Shown: positions 22,115 to 30,024, numbered from the stretch's first letter. The stretch: 30,024 bases of DNA from JBBROS01 sp043748985 (GCA_043748985.1 JAYVEG010000183.1:1-30024); one strand, 5' to 3'. Numbers and translations: made by a program. The notes: generated from the letters alone by a model not told the origin.

Positions 22115-23977
22115 CTACAGGAAGCCCGTCGAAAACCAGGGGACGCAGGCGACGACGATGAGGCCGACGACGAGGGCCGCGAGGTAGGGCCAGATGCGGC
22201 GCATGGCGGCGTCCGGGCTGACGCGGCCAATAGCGCAGGCGGCATAGTAGCCGACGCCGAAGGGCGGCGCGAACAGGCCGATGCCCATGGCGAGGACTAC
22301 GACCATGGCGTAATGGACGTCATTGATGTGCAGGGCGCGGGCGATCGGGAAGGTCAGCGGACCGAACAGGACGATGGCGGGGATGCCTTCCAGGATGCTG
22401 CCGAGGACGATGAAGGCGACGATGCTGATGGCCATGAAGCCGGCCGCACCGCCGGGCACGCCGGCCATGGTGGTGGCGAGGGCGCGGGAGAAGCCGGATT
22501 GGGTGAGCGCCCAGGCCATTCCGGTGGCGGTGCCGATAATGAAGAGGATGGCGCCGGAGAGGCAGGCGGTCTCGACCAGCATTGGCATCAGGCGTGCCCA
22601 GTCGAATTTTCGGTAGAGGACCAGGCCGGCCACGACGCAGTAGGCAATGCCGATGGTGCTGACTTCGGTAGCGGTTGCGACGCCCTCGACCACGGCGGCG
22701 CGGATCAGGAAGGGCAGGACGAGGGCCGGGAGGGCAATCAGGAGGGCGCGGACCACCTGGGCGGGCGTTGCGCGGCGGATGCGGCTCATGTCCTCGTTAC
22801 GGGAGCGGCGCCAGGCGATAAGGCCGAGGGCTGTGGCCAGGACCAGCGCCGGCAGCAGGCCGCCGGTGAAGAGGCCCGCGATGCTGACGCCAGTGACGGA
22901 GCCGATGGTAATCAGCACGAGGCTGGGGGGGATCGTCTCGCTCATGGCGCCGGACGCGCTGAGGAGGGAGACGAGTTCGCCGTCATTGGCGCCGCGGCGC
23001 TTCATTTCGGGGAACAGGACGGGTGCGACGGCGGCCATGTCGGCGGCCTTGCTGCCGGAGATGCCAGAGACGAGGACCATGGCGCCAAGCAGGACGTAGC
23101 TGAGGCCGCCGCGGACGTGGCCCAGCAGGCTGGCGAGGAACTCGACCATGGCGAGGGCCATGCCGGTCATCTCGATCAGCAGGCCGAGGAAGACAAAGAG
23201 GGGAACGGCGAGAAGGATGAGGGCGCTCATGCCCTCGTCCATGCGGGAGACGACGACGGTGAGCGGGGTTGCGGTGGTGGTGGCGAGGTAGGCGAGGGTC
23301 GCCATGCCGAAGCTGAAGCCGATGGGGACGCCGAGCAGCACTCCGGCGCCGAGCATGCCGACGAAGAACAGCATGAGGTTCCAGTTGCCGAGCGGGCGCA
23401 GCGCCGGCGCACCGAAGTGCAGGGCGGCGGCGATGAGGGCCAGGGCGGCGGCCACCAGCACGATGTCGGCGGCGCGTTGCCGCAGCAGGCGGACGGCGGC
23501 CACGGCCAGCATCAGGCCGACGCCGACCGGGATGGCGCCGGCGCGGATCATGTTCGACCAGCCGAGGGCCGGGGTCTCGATGTACCACTCGTCCTGCGCA
23601 TACTCGATGGCATGCGGGAGGATAAGCGCCAGGAACAGGCCGGTGGCGCCGATCGCCAAGGTTTCGCCGCGGGCGCGCCAAGAGGGTGACATGCCGGAGA
23701 CGATTGCCGTCAGCCGCATGTGCTGGCCGCGTTGCAGGGCTATCACCGAGCCCAGCATCGCCAGCCAGAGGAACAGGATGCCGGCCAGCTCGTCGGTCCA
23801 GACGAGCGGGCTGTGCATCACGAAGCGCGCCCATACCCCGGCGCCGAGGATGAGGATCTCGGCGAGTACGAGAAGTGCGGCCGCGGCCTCGACGACGCTG
23901 GCGAGGATGCGTTCCGGCCAGACCAGGCGGGCGGGGGTAACGGGGTGGGCGACAGCGGAGTGGACGGCTGGCGTCAC
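22115..23977 (-). CDS. dctQM: TRAP transporter membrane protein, fused small and large subunits (DctQ-DctM)
   Basis: TRAP transporters import organic acids and other anionic compounds with a sodium gradient. The 620-residue protein carries the DctQ part at about 20-170, including the signature VWTDELAGILFLWLAMLG, and the 12-helix-type DctM part at about 190-615. DctM landmarks are LLGVPIGFSFGMA, SGISGSKAADMAAVAPVLFP, SASGAMSETIPPSLVL and ILEGIPAIVLFGPL. Natural fusions of the two subunits are known. The start is a GTG at 23977 overlapping the dctP stop (GTGA); any longer frame would run back through dctP. The substrate cannot be read from the sequence. Confidence 0.93.
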   Translation of the reverse strand: MTPAVHSAVAHPVTPARLVWPERILASVVEAAAALLVLAEILILGAGVWARFVMHSPLVWTDELAGILFLWLAMLGSVIALQRGQHMRLTAIVSGMSPSWRARGETLAIGATGLFLALILPHAIEYAQDEWYIETPALGWSNMIRAGAIPVGVGLMLAVAAVRLLRQRAADIVLVAAALALIAAALHFGAPALRPLGNWNLMLFFVGMLGAGVLLGVPIGFSFGMATLAYLATTTATPLTVVVSRMDEGMSALILLAVPLFVFLGLLIEMTGMALAMVEFLASLLGHVRGGLSYVLLGAMVLVSGISGSKAADMAAVAPVLFPEMKRRGANDGELVSLLSASGAMSETIPPSLVLITIGSVTGVSIAGLFTGGLLPALVLATALGLIAWRRSRNEDMSRIRRATPAQVVRALLIALPALVLPFLIRAAVVEGVATATEVSTIGIAYCVVAGLVLYRKFDWARLMPMLVETACLSGAILFIIGTATGMAWALTQSGFSRALATTMAGVPGGAAGFMAISIVAFIVLGSILEGIPAIVLFGPLTFPIARALHINDVHYAMVVVLAMGIGLFAPPFGVGYYAACAIGRVSPDAAMRRIWPYLAALVVGLIVVACVPWFSTGFL

Positions 23978-24993
23978 GACACCGCGCCGACGGCGCCTTC
24001 GAGGACTGCCCAGGCTTCCTCGCCGTATTTGCCGCGCCATTCCTTGTAGAAGCCGGCGGTCTTCAGGGCGTCGCGGAAGCCGGCGGTGTCCACCTCGTTG
24101 AAGACGAGGCCGCGCTTTTCGAGGGTGCCGCGGACGTCCACGTTGAGCTTTGCGATGTCGGCGCGCTCGTCGGTCGCGGCCTGGGCGAACTCCTTGTTCA
24201 CGACCGCCTGTGCTTCGGGCGGGAGCTTGTCGAAGGCGCGGCGGTTGGCGAGCAGGTGGAAACCGTCCCACATGTGGTTGGTCATGGCGCAGTATTTCTG
24301 CACTTCGTAGAGCTTGGTGGTCTCGATGAGGCTCAGCGGATTTTCCTGGCCGTCGACAATGTGGGTTTGCAGGGCGGAGTAGACCTCGGAGAAGTTGATG
24401 CTGGCGGGGGATGCGCCGAGCGCCTGGAACATCGATGTCCAGAGCGGGCTGACGGGAACGCGGATCTTGAAGCCCTTGAGGTCGGCGGCGGTCACGATCG
24501 GCTTCGTGCCGCTGGTAGTCTGGCGAAAGCCGTTGTCGAACATCTTGTCGAAGACGTGCAGGCCGCGCTTGCCGATTTCCGAGCGCACGTAGGCGCCGAG
24601 CTTGCCGTCCATGGCGGGCCAGACCTGGTCGTAGTTCTTGAACGCGAAGCCGACGCCGTTGATGCTGGCGGGCGGCACGAGTGTGGAGAGGATCAGGCCG
24701 GAGAGAGAGAAGAACTCGATGGCGCCGGAGCGGACCTGGCTGAGCATGTCGGTGTCGGTGCCGAGCTGGCTGTTCGGGAAGATGCGTATCTCAACGCGGC
24801 CGTCGGTGGCCTTCAGCACGCGGTCGGCGGCTTCCTGCATGCGCACGCTCAGCGGATGGGTGGCCGGGGTGTTGTTGGCCATCTTGTAGGTGAATTCGGC
24901 GGCGTTGGCGGATCGTGCGCCGATGGCGACCAGCGGCAGGGCGGCAGCGGATGCCAGGGCGCCTTGGGCCAGGGCGCGGCGTGTGATGGGCAT
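23974..24993 (-). CDS. dctP: TRAP transporter substrate-binding protein DctP
   Basis: The 339-residue periplasmic receptor captures the substrate and delivers it to DctQM. It begins with a twin-arginine-like signal (ITRRALAQGALASAAALPL, cut near Ala31-Ala32), so export by Tat rather than Sec is possible. Family landmarks are the MANNTPATHPLS start of the mature protein, FPNSQLGTD, DLKGFKIRVPVSPLW with the carboxylate-binding Arg178, and NFSEVYSALQTHIVDGQEN. This suggests a carboxylate ligand but does not identify it. GGAG stands seven bases before the ATG. The 152-base gap upstream holds a repeat-like hairpin and presumably the transporter's promoter, though no clear boxes were found. Confidence 0.93.
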   Translation of the reverse strand: MPITRRALAQGALASAAALPLVAIGARSANAAEFTYKMANNTPATHPLSVRMQEAADRVLKATDGRVEIRIFPNSQLGTDTDMLSQVRSGAIEFFSLSGLILSTLVPPASINGVGFAFKNYDQVWPAMDGKLGAYVRSEIGKRGLHVFDKMFDNGFRQTTSGTKPIVTAADLKGFKIRVPVSPLWTSMFQALGASPASINFSEVYSALQTHIVDGQENPLSLIETTKLYEVQKYCAMTNHMWDGFHLLANRRAFDKLPPEAQAVVNKEFAQAATDERADIAKLNVDVRGTLEKRGLVFNEVDTAGFRDALKTAGFYKEWRGKYGEEAWAVLEGAVGAVS

Positions 24994-25122
24994 GGGACGT
25001 CTCCGGGCGGTTTATTGTTGCCCGAGAGGTACTGTGTTTGTGACGGGATGGGAAGCGGGGGCTGGGGTCAGGGTTTGCTTCCAGCGCCGTCGTTCGGTCT
25101 GGGCGGCGCGAGACTCTCATGC

Positions 25123-25147
25123 AACCCTCTCCCAAGGGTAAGGGGTT
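25123..25147. repeat. Repeat-like imperfect hairpin at the end of the TrpD2-like gene
   Basis: AACCCTCTCCC, AA and GGGTAAGGGGTT can pair imperfectly and overlap the TAA stop of the TrpD2-like gene by two bases. Read on the minus strand, CCCCTTACCC followed by GGGAGAGGG matches the layout of the element at 10881-10909. It could terminate transcription before dctP, but no T-run follows. Confidence 0.4.
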
Positions 25148-26153
25148 AAGGCAGGGCGCGGTGGGACCAGACTGTCTGCGCTGCTGTGTCGGCCTCGGTT
25201 GGGGAGTCGGCCCGGCGCAGGGCGACCAGGGCAAGGGCGATGGTGGCGCGGGCGATTGCGGCGCCGGGGCCGGTGCCGGTTTGCCAGGTGGTTACGAGGT
25301 CTTCGGTGCCGGGCTCGGTTGGGAGTGGGTCGAAGGCCATTTCGGCGGTGCCTGTGGCCTGGTCGTAGATGTGGGCGGTCAGTGGTTTGGCGGGATTGCG
25401 TTCGGCCTCGCCGCCGCCGCCTTTGACGACCAGGAGGCGGGGTTGTCCGAGCAGAGCGACGGTGTTCAGGTGCAGCGCGATATAGGGGGGGTGGAAGACG
25501 CCGTCGACGCTGACGGCGGCATCGAAGGGGTTGAGCAGGCGGGCGGCGGTGTTGATGGGGGAGCGGAGGCCGAGCACGCTGCGGAGGCGGAGCAAGGCGT
25601 CGAGGCCGGGGCAGAGGTGGGCTAGCGGGAGGTAGGCGAAGTTGTGGGCTTGCAGGTGGCGGGCGGCGTCGTGGGGGTCGGCTGCGACCGGGAGGGCGAG
25701 TTCCTGAAGGGCGTGTGTGACAGCGGTGCCGCGCGTGAACTCGTTGCTGCCGTGCATCAGGACGCGGTGCCCGGCGCGGGCGAGGGCCAGGGCGGCCAGC
25801 AGGAACCAGGGCGGCCCGCGGGTGCGTCCGGCGCCGTAGCTGGGCCAGTCGAGCGCGACCGGGAGGCATCCCGGCGGCAAGCCGGCGCCGAAGTGTTCGC
25901 GCGCGGCCTCCACCAGGCCTGCCATCTCCTGCGGGTCTTCGCCGCGGTAGCGCAGGAGCATGAGGAAGGCACCGACCTGGTGCGGGTCCGCCTGGTTGCG
26001 CAGAACCATGCCCAGCGCGGTTCGGGCTTCCTCGCGGGTCAGGGCGCGGGATTTGCCGGGGCCGCGGCCGAGCGTGCGGACGTATTGGGCGAAGACGTGT
26101 TCCGCCTCGACGGCTGCGATGTCGGGGCGCAGGGGGATTGGCAGGTCAGGCAT
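25146..26153 (-). CDS. TrpD2/YbiB-like protein (anthranilate phosphoribosyltransferase-fold family)
   Basis: The 335-residue protein belongs to the nucleoside-phosphorylase/phosphoribosyltransferase class III fold. An N-terminal helical domain (about 15-90: SRALTREEARTALGMVLRNQ, then QVGAFLMLLRYRGE) and a larger alpha/beta domain with HRVLMHGSNEFTRGT, LGLRSPINTAARLLNP and VVKGGGGEAERNP are typical of the YbiB/TrpD2 subgroup. E. coli YbiB binds nucleic acid rather than making tryptophan, and the family is often mislabelled glycosyltransferase. The anthranilate-site residues of true TrpD are not evident. It lies downstream of cobA and nasA, so it may belong to the nitrate-assimilation operon, though a 143-base gap with two hairpins intervenes. 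Confidence 0.82.
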   Translation of the reverse strand: MPDLPIPLRPDIAAVEAEHVFAQYVRTLGRGPGKSRALTREEARTALGMVLRNQADPHQVGAFLMLLRYRGEDPQEMAGLVEAAREHFGAGLPPGCLPVALDWPSYGAGRTRGPPWFLLAALALARAGHRVLMHGSNEFTRGTAVTHALQELALPVAADPHDAARHLQAHNFAYLPLAHLCPGLDALLRLRSVLGLRSPINTAARLLNPFDAAVSVDGVFHPPYIALHLNTVALLGQPRLLVVKGGGGEAERNPAKPLTAHIYDQATGTAEMAFDPLPTEPGTEDLVTTWQTGTGPGAAIARATIALALVALRRADSPTEADTAAQTVWSHRALP

Positions 26154-26220
26154 CAGTCATCGCCATTTTATCGCATAAACCGTTGTGATGACCGGACTTT
26201 GGATTGGCCGACTTGTGCCC

Positions 26221-26274
26221 GCGGCAGGGCCGGTCCTGCCGCTGGATCGGGATTCCCGGGTCGTGCCCTGGAAT
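26221..26274. repeat. Two adjacent hairpins in the cobA / TrpD2-like gap
   Basis: GCGGCAGG (26221-26228) and CCTGCCGC (26235-26242) form a perfect 8-bp stem around GCCGGT. ATTCCCGGG (26252-26260) and CCCTGGAAT (26266-26274) form a second stem with one mismatch around TCGTG. The second resembles the CCCGGG-containing dispersed palindromes common in alphaproteobacterial genomes. They could attenuate transcription from cobA into the next gene, but no T-run follows either stem. Confidence 0.5.
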
Positions 26275-26296
26275 GATGAAAAAGGTCAATATCAGA

Positions 26297-27067
26297 TCAT
26301 GCTGCAAGCTCGGTTGCCTGCCGGAGGGTGTCGGCCAAGGCGACGACCTGGCCGATCAGGACGATGGTGGGGCCGTCCAGCGCGGCGTCGGTCACGGCCT
26401 GGCCGATGGTGCCCAGTGACGCGCGGATATGGCGTTCATCGGGTCGACTGGCGTTTTCGACGGCGATGGCGGGGGTCGCTGCATCCAGCCCGGCTTCCAG
26501 CAGGCGTGCGGCCAACAGCGGCAGGGTGCGGACGCCCATGTAGATCGCCAGCGTGCCGCCGGTACGGGCGAGCGCGGACCAGTCGTGCTCCGGCAGGTGG
26601 TCGTCCGCGCCGTGGGCGGTGATCAGGTGGAGGCTGCGGGAGGTGCCGCGATGGGTGAGCGGGATGCCTAAGTCCGCAGCAGTGGCGAGGGCTGCGGTGA
26701 TGCCGGGGACGACCTGGGTCGGGACGCCGGCGGCGCGCAGGCTTTCCAGCTCCTCGCCGCCGCGGCCGAAGACGAAGGGGTCGCCGCCCTTCAGCCGGAC
26801 CACGTGCCGGCCGGCGCGGGCGTGCTTCACGATCAGCGCGTTGATGGCGGCCTGGTTCATGATGTGGCGACCGCAACGCTTGCCGACGTCGATCATGCGC
26901 GCGCCGGGCCGGACGAGGTCCAGGATGTCGGGGCCGACCAACTTGTCGAACAGCACCACGTCGGCGGATTCGAGAACGCGGACGGCTCGGACGGTCAGCA
27001 GGTCGGCAGCGCCGGGGCCGGCGCCGACAAGGCTGGCGCGGCCGTTATGCTGCAGCAAGCTGGTCAC
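26297..27067 (-). CDS. cobA: Uroporphyrinogen-III C-methyltransferase
   Basis: This SAM-dependent enzyme methylates uroporphyrinogen III at C-2 and C-7 to precorrin-2, the precursor of siroheme (and cobalamin). The 256-residue product has the family's glycine-rich loop SLVGAGPGAADLLTVRA (12-28), VLFDKLV, RLKGGDPFVFGRGGEE (91-106), VVPGITAALATAADLGIPLTHRG and a late YMGV segment. There is no CysG-type oxidase/chelatase domain, so siroheme completion needs another gene. Overlap of its GTG start with the end of nasA by 23 bases, plus GGGAG eight bases upstream, places it in the nitrate-assimilation operon. There it would supply siroheme for the NirB nitrite reductase. Confidence 0.95.
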   Translation of the reverse strand: MTSLLQHNGRASLVGAGPGAADLLTVRAVRVLESADVVLFDKLVGPDILDLVRPGARMIDVGKRCGRHIMNQAAINALIVKHARAGRHVVRLKGGDPFVFGRGGEELESLRAAGVPTQVVPGITAALATAADLGIPLTHRGTSRSLHLITAHGADDHLPEHDWSALARTGGTLAIYMGVRTLPLLAARLLEAGLDAATPAIAVENASRPDERHIRASLGTIGQAVTDAALDGPTIVLIGQVVALADTLRQATELAA

Positions 27068-29666
27068 GCAGGATCTCCCTGAGTTCGGGGATGCATGAGC
27101 CGCAGTTCGTGCCGGCGCGCAGGGCGGTGCCTACCTCCGCCACGCTTGTCAGGCGTTGGGTGCCGATCGCGCCGCGAAGGGTGTCGAGCCCAACCGAGAA
27201 GCAGGCGCAGACGAGCTTCTCCGCCGCCTGGACCGGGCCGCCGCCGGCCAAAACGGTACTGCGCGCCGCATCCGCGACCGGGCCGGCCAGCAACGCGGCC
27301 AGCGCCTGGTGCGAGGGCAGCGTGCGGTCGCCGGTGGTCAGGTATAGGCAGGCCTGCATCCGGCCGTCGTGCAGGCTGGCGTAGCGCCAGACGCCGCGGC
27401 CGGGGTCGGCCATCTCCATGACTTCCATGTTGGCCAAACCCATCATACTTCGGGCCAAGGTGGCGAGGGCATCGCCCTGCGGCAAGGGTTCGGCGCCTGC
27501 CAGGGCAAAGGCGTGGCCGTGTTCAAGCGGAATGCGGGACCAGATGCAGCCGTCGGGGCGCACGGCGTGTGCGTGCAGCAAAAGGCCGCGCCAGGTCGTG
27601 GGCACCGGGGTGGCGCGGACGGGTGTGGCCTTCAGCTCCGGCTGGCCGCTGACCGGATCGGTTGCCGCCGTGACCACGCGGTCGATCGGGCCGGCCGAGC
27701 TGAACGCGTCGGTCCAGTGCATGGGCACGAAGATCTCGCCCCTGCGCTGGCCGGTGTCGAGCGTGGCGCGGAGGGTGGTGGTGCCGTGCGGGGAGTCCAG
27801 GCGCACGAGGCCGGTTTCCGCGATGCCGAGCCGGGCGGCGTCATCGGGGTGCAGGGCGACACGCGGTTCTGCCACGTGCTGCAGCAGGCGGGGCACGACG
27901 CCGGTGCGGGTCATGGTGTGCCATTGGTCGCGCACGCGCCCCGTGTTCAGCAGCAAGGGGTAGGTGCCATCGACCACCGCGGCGGTGGGGCGCCAGCGTG
28001 TCGGCACCAGGCGCGCCCGGCCATCGGGCGTGGGGAAGCCACCCCGGGCGAACAGGCGGCCGCCTTCTGGACCGGACGCCGGGACCGGCCATTGGTGGGG
28101 GGGCATGGTGTCGTAGGCGTCGTCGGAGATGCCGGCCAGGCCTGCGAGAGTCAGCGGCCGGGCTCCGTTATTTTCGAACGCGGTCAGGGCGGCGTGTTCG
28201 CGGAACACGGCGGCGGCGCCGGACCAGGAGAAGGCGTCGGCGAAGCCCATGCGGGCGCCCACCTGGGCCAGCATCCACCAGTCGGCGCGAGCCTCGCCGG
28301 GGGGCGCGCGGAACGGGCGTTGGCGGGTGATGCAGCGCTCGGAGTTGGTGACGGTGCCGCTGCGTTCGCCCCAGCCGGCGGCCGGGAGCAGGACGTGGGC
28401 GTATTTGGTGGTGTCGGTCGGCCAGATGTCTGAGACGACGACGAAGGGGCATTGCTCCAATGCTGCGCGGACATGGCCGGCGCGGGGCAGGCTGTCGGCG
28501 GGGTTGGTGCAGATGATCCAGATGGCGCGAATGCGGCCATCGTGGACGGCATCGAACATGTCGATCGCCTTCAGCCCGGGGGCCTGAGCTATATGGGGCG
28601 CGTTCCAGAAGCGGCGGACACGGTCGGTGGCGCCGGGCTGGTCAAAGCGCATGTGGGCTGCGAGCTGGTTGGCGAGGCCGCCGACCTCTCGCCCGCCCAT
28701 GGCGTTCGGTTGGCCGGTGATGCTGAACGGGCCGGCGCCGGGTTGGCCGATGCGGGCGGTGGCGAGGTGGACGTTCAGGATCGCGTTCACCTTGTCCGTG
28801 CCGGACGAGGATTGGTTCACGCCTTGCGAGTAGACCGTCACGACGCGGGGCGTGGCGGAGAAGAGGGCGTAGAAGGCCGCGATGTCGGCGGGGTCGAGGC
28901 CGGTGATCCCCGCGATATCGATGCCGCGCGTTGCCTCGATCGCGTCGTCGAAGCCGTTCGTATGCGCGGCGACCCAGGCGTGATCGACGTGGCCTTTGGC
29001 GTTCAGGTGGGCGAGCAGGCCGGCGAAGAGGGCCACGTCGCTGCCGGGTGCCAGCTTCAAATGGAGGTCCGCGTCCTCGCAGGTGGCGGTGCGGCGGGGG
29101 TCGATTGCCACAACCTTCGTTCCCCGTACGGCGCGGGCGGCCTGCAGGCGCTGGAACAGCACGGGGTGGCACCAAGCCAGGTTGCTGCCGACGAGGACGA
29201 CGAGGTCTGCCTGTTCCAGGTCCTCGTAGGTGCCTGGGACGATGTCGGCGCCCATGGCGCGGACGTGGCCGGCGACGGAGGAGGCCATGCACAGTCGTGA
29301 GTTGGTGTCGATGTTGGCGCTGCCGATGAAGCCTTTCATGAGCTTGTTGGCGACGTAGTAGTCCTCGGTCAGGCATTGGCCGCTGACGTAGAAGGCGACG
29401 CTGTCGGGGCCGTGTTCGGCGATGGTCTCGGTGAAGCGTGCGGCCACCAGGTCCAGCGCGCCGTTCCAGGTGGCGCGCGCGCCGTTCGTCACTGGGTAGG
29501 AGAGGCGACCTTCGTCCTGGATGCTTTCGGCCAGGGCGGCGCCCTTGCTGCAGAGGCGGCCGAAATTCGCGGGATGGTCGGGGTCGCCGACCACGCTGCC
29601 GTCGGGCTGGGCGATGACGCCGCAGCCTACGCCGCAATAGGGGCACGTTGTCTTGACGCCGGGCAT
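27045..29666 (-). CDS. nasA: Assimilatory nitrate reductase catalytic subunit with fused BFD iron-sulfur domain
   Basis: NasA reduces nitrate to nitrite in the cytoplasm at a Mo-bis-MGD centre. The 873-residue product begins with the 4Fe-4S motif (Cys8, Cys11, Cys15, Cys39 in TCPYCGVGCG and GRLCSKG). The molybdopterin oxidoreductase domains follow, with NIDTNSRLCMASSV, LVVLVGSNLAWCHPV, the GREVGGLANQLAAH stretch and the dinucleotide-binding domain (LLLNTGRVRDQWHTMTRTG). The last 57 residues are a BFD-type [2Fe-2S] domain with Cys820, Cys822, Cys855 and Cys858, as in Klebsiella NasA. The ATG at 29666 lies eight bases after the nirD stop; GTG at 29669 and TTG at 29681 are alternatives in frame. 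Electron donor genes such as nasC are not present here. Confidence 0.95.
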   Translation of the reverse strand: MPGVKTTCPYCGVGCGVIAQPDGSVVGDPDHPANFGRLCSKGAALAESIQDEGRLSYPVTNGARATWNGALDLVAARFTETIAEHGPDSVAFYVSGQCLTEDYYVANKLMKGFIGSANIDTNSRLCMASSVAGHVRAMGADIVPGTYEDLEQADLVVLVGSNLAWCHPVLFQRLQAARAVRGTKVVAIDPRRTATCEDADLHLKLAPGSDVALFAGLLAHLNAKGHVDHAWVAAHTNGFDDAIEATRGIDIAGITGLDPADIAAFYALFSATPRVVTVYSQGVNQSSSGTDKVNAILNVHLATARIGQPGAGPFSITGQPNAMGGREVGGLANQLAAHMRFDQPGATDRVRRFWNAPHIAQAPGLKAIDMFDAVHDGRIRAIWIICTNPADSLPRAGHVRAALEQCPFVVVSDIWPTDTTKYAHVLLPAAGWGERSGTVTNSERCITRQRPFRAPPGEARADWWMLAQVGARMGFADAFSWSGAAAVFREHAALTAFENNGARPLTLAGLAGISDDAYDTMPPHQWPVPASGPEGGRLFARGGFPTPDGRARLVPTRWRPTAAVVDGTYPLLLNTGRVRDQWHTMTRTGVVPRLLQHVAEPRVALHPDDAARLGIAETGLVRLDSPHGTTTLRATLDTGQRRGEIFVPMHWTDAFSSAGPIDRVVTAATDPVSGQPELKATPVRATPVPTTWRGLLLHAHAVRPDGCIWSRIPLEHGHAFALAGAEPLPQGDALATLARSMMGLANMEVMEMADPGRGVWRYASLHDGRMQACLYLTTGDRTLPSHQALAALLAGPVADAARSTVLAGGGPVQAAEKLVCACFSVGLDTLRGAIGTQRLTSVAEVGTALRAGTNCGSCIPELREILRDQLAAA

Positions 29667-29673
29667 CACCGGG

Positions 29674-30003
29674 TCACGCAAGATCGAGCAGGATGCGTCC
29701 GTCCCGGACCTGCGTGCGAAGGCGATGCACGCAGCCCTCGTCGGGGGATTGGGCCTGACCGTCCTCCAGGCCGATCACCCAGTTGTGCAAGGGGCAGGTG
29801 ACGTTGTGGCCGTGGACGATGCCCTGGCTGAGCTTGCCCTGCTTGTGGGGGCAGGAGTCGTCCAGGGCGAAGATCGCATCGTCGTGGGTGCGGAATACCG
29901 CCACATCGCCACGGGGGGTTTGTACCACCCGTGCACCCTGGCGGGGAACATCTTCCACGCAGCCCACATCGATCCAGGCGGCGGCATCGCTGAAACCGTC
30001 CAT
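29674..30003 (-). CDS. nirD: Nitrite reductase small subunit NirD (Rieske-type)
   Basis: NirD is the small partner of the siroheme NADH-nitrite reductase NirB, which reduces nitrite to ammonium. The 109-residue protein is a Rieske-fold domain. Unlike E. coli NirD, it keeps the full cluster ligands Cys51-Pro-His53 (SCPHKQG) and Cys70-Pro-Leu-His73 (TCPLHNW), so it can probably bind a [2Fe-2S] cluster. GGAG lies before the ATG at 30003. nasA follows directly, and a probable nirB ends five bases upstream. Confidence 0.93.
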   Translation of the reverse strand: MDGFSDAAAWIDVGCVEDVPRQGARVVQTPRGDVAVFRTHDDAIFALDDSCPHKQGKLSQGIVHGHNVTCPLHNWVIGLEDGQAQSPDEGCVHRLRTQVRDGRILLDLA

Positions 30004-30007
30004 GATC

Positions 30008-30024
30008 TTACTCCGCGGGAACGA
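30008..30024 (-). CDS. nirB: Probable last codons of nirB (runs off the right edge)
   Basis: Reading the minus strand from the window edge gives ...Val-Pro-Ala-Glu-stop, with TAA at 30010-30008, five bases before the nirD ATG. Five residues cannot identify a gene. The call rests on the near-universal nirB-nirD order and the tight spacing. Confidence 0.3.

Noticed and set aside
22043..23689. A 548-codon plus-strand frame opposite the TRAP transporter
   Set aside because: It is a Gly/Asp/Glu/His-rich shadow with no domain pattern. The minus-strand DctQM has clear signatures over the same bases.
25146..26153. Calling the TrpD2-like gene a true anthranilate phosphoribosyltransferase (trpD)
   Set aside because: The glycine-rich and anthranilate-binding signatures of TrpD are not evident, and no trp genes are nearby. 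The YbiB-type pattern fits better.

Overview
The window is GC-rich, densely packed bacterial chromosome. I read it as an alphaproteobacterium of the order Rhodospirillales, most likely an Acetobacteraceae-type organism. The reasons are the GC-rich codon use, the order secA / parvulin foldase / argJ / GNAT-Nudix fusion, the kdsD-lptC-lptA-lptB-rpoN-hpf run, an Hsp20 + DUF1150 pair, the def-fmt-truA / dapE-dapD block, and a DUF2336 protein. The taxonomic call is inference from gene content. No tRNA, rRNA, CRISPR array, insertion sequence, integrase or prophage gene was seen, and no gene-free stretch exceeds about 210 bases.

Left part (1-5.2 kb): the N-terminal part of secA runs off the left edge on the minus strand behind a good sigma70-type promoter. 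Divergent from it, on the plus strand, are a secreted parvulin-type prolyl isomerase, argJ (arginine biosynthesis), a GNAT-Nudix fusion and a stand-alone CinA-N/MoaB-like protein with a TTG start. From 5.26 to 10.85 kb lies an envelope cluster: kdsD (Kdo precursor synthesis) and lptC-lptA-lptB (LPS export), joined by 4-base overlaps or short gaps, then rpoN (sigma-54) and long-form hpf (ribosome hibernation).

Middle (10.9-16.7 kb): a minus-strand hsp20 and DUF1150 gene, both behind leaders with conspicuous hairpins, face the plus-strand def-fmt-truA group (N-terminal formyl-methionine metabolism and tRNA pseudouridylation). Converging on truA is a minus-strand dapD-dapE pair (lysine/diaminopimelate pathway) whose last member is an unrecognised five-helix membrane protein, overlapping dapE by 4 bases and truA by 31. 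From 16.86 to 19.49 kb a PAS-GGDEF diguanylate cyclase and a DUF2336 protein are coupled through an ATGA overlap.

Right part (19.5-30 kb): everything is on the minus strand. Going left from the right edge there is a nitrate/nitrite assimilation operon: the last codons of a probable nirB, nirD, nasA with a fused C-terminal BFD [2Fe-2S] domain, cobA (siroheme synthesis for nitrite reductase) and a TrpD2/YbiB-like gene. Then come a TRAP transporter (dctP and a fused dctQM), msrB and an amylo-alpha-1,6-glucosidase-like enzyme. Small GC-rich inverted repeats occur in several intergenic gaps and look like dispersed palindromic elements.

Most of the window is conserved housekeeping DNA. I found no clear new defence or mobile system. 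The parts most worth a second look are the structured leaders of the hsp20/DUF1150 locus, the translationally coupled diguanylate cyclase-DUF2336 pair, the membrane protein tied to dapE, and the TrpD2-like gene behind cobA.
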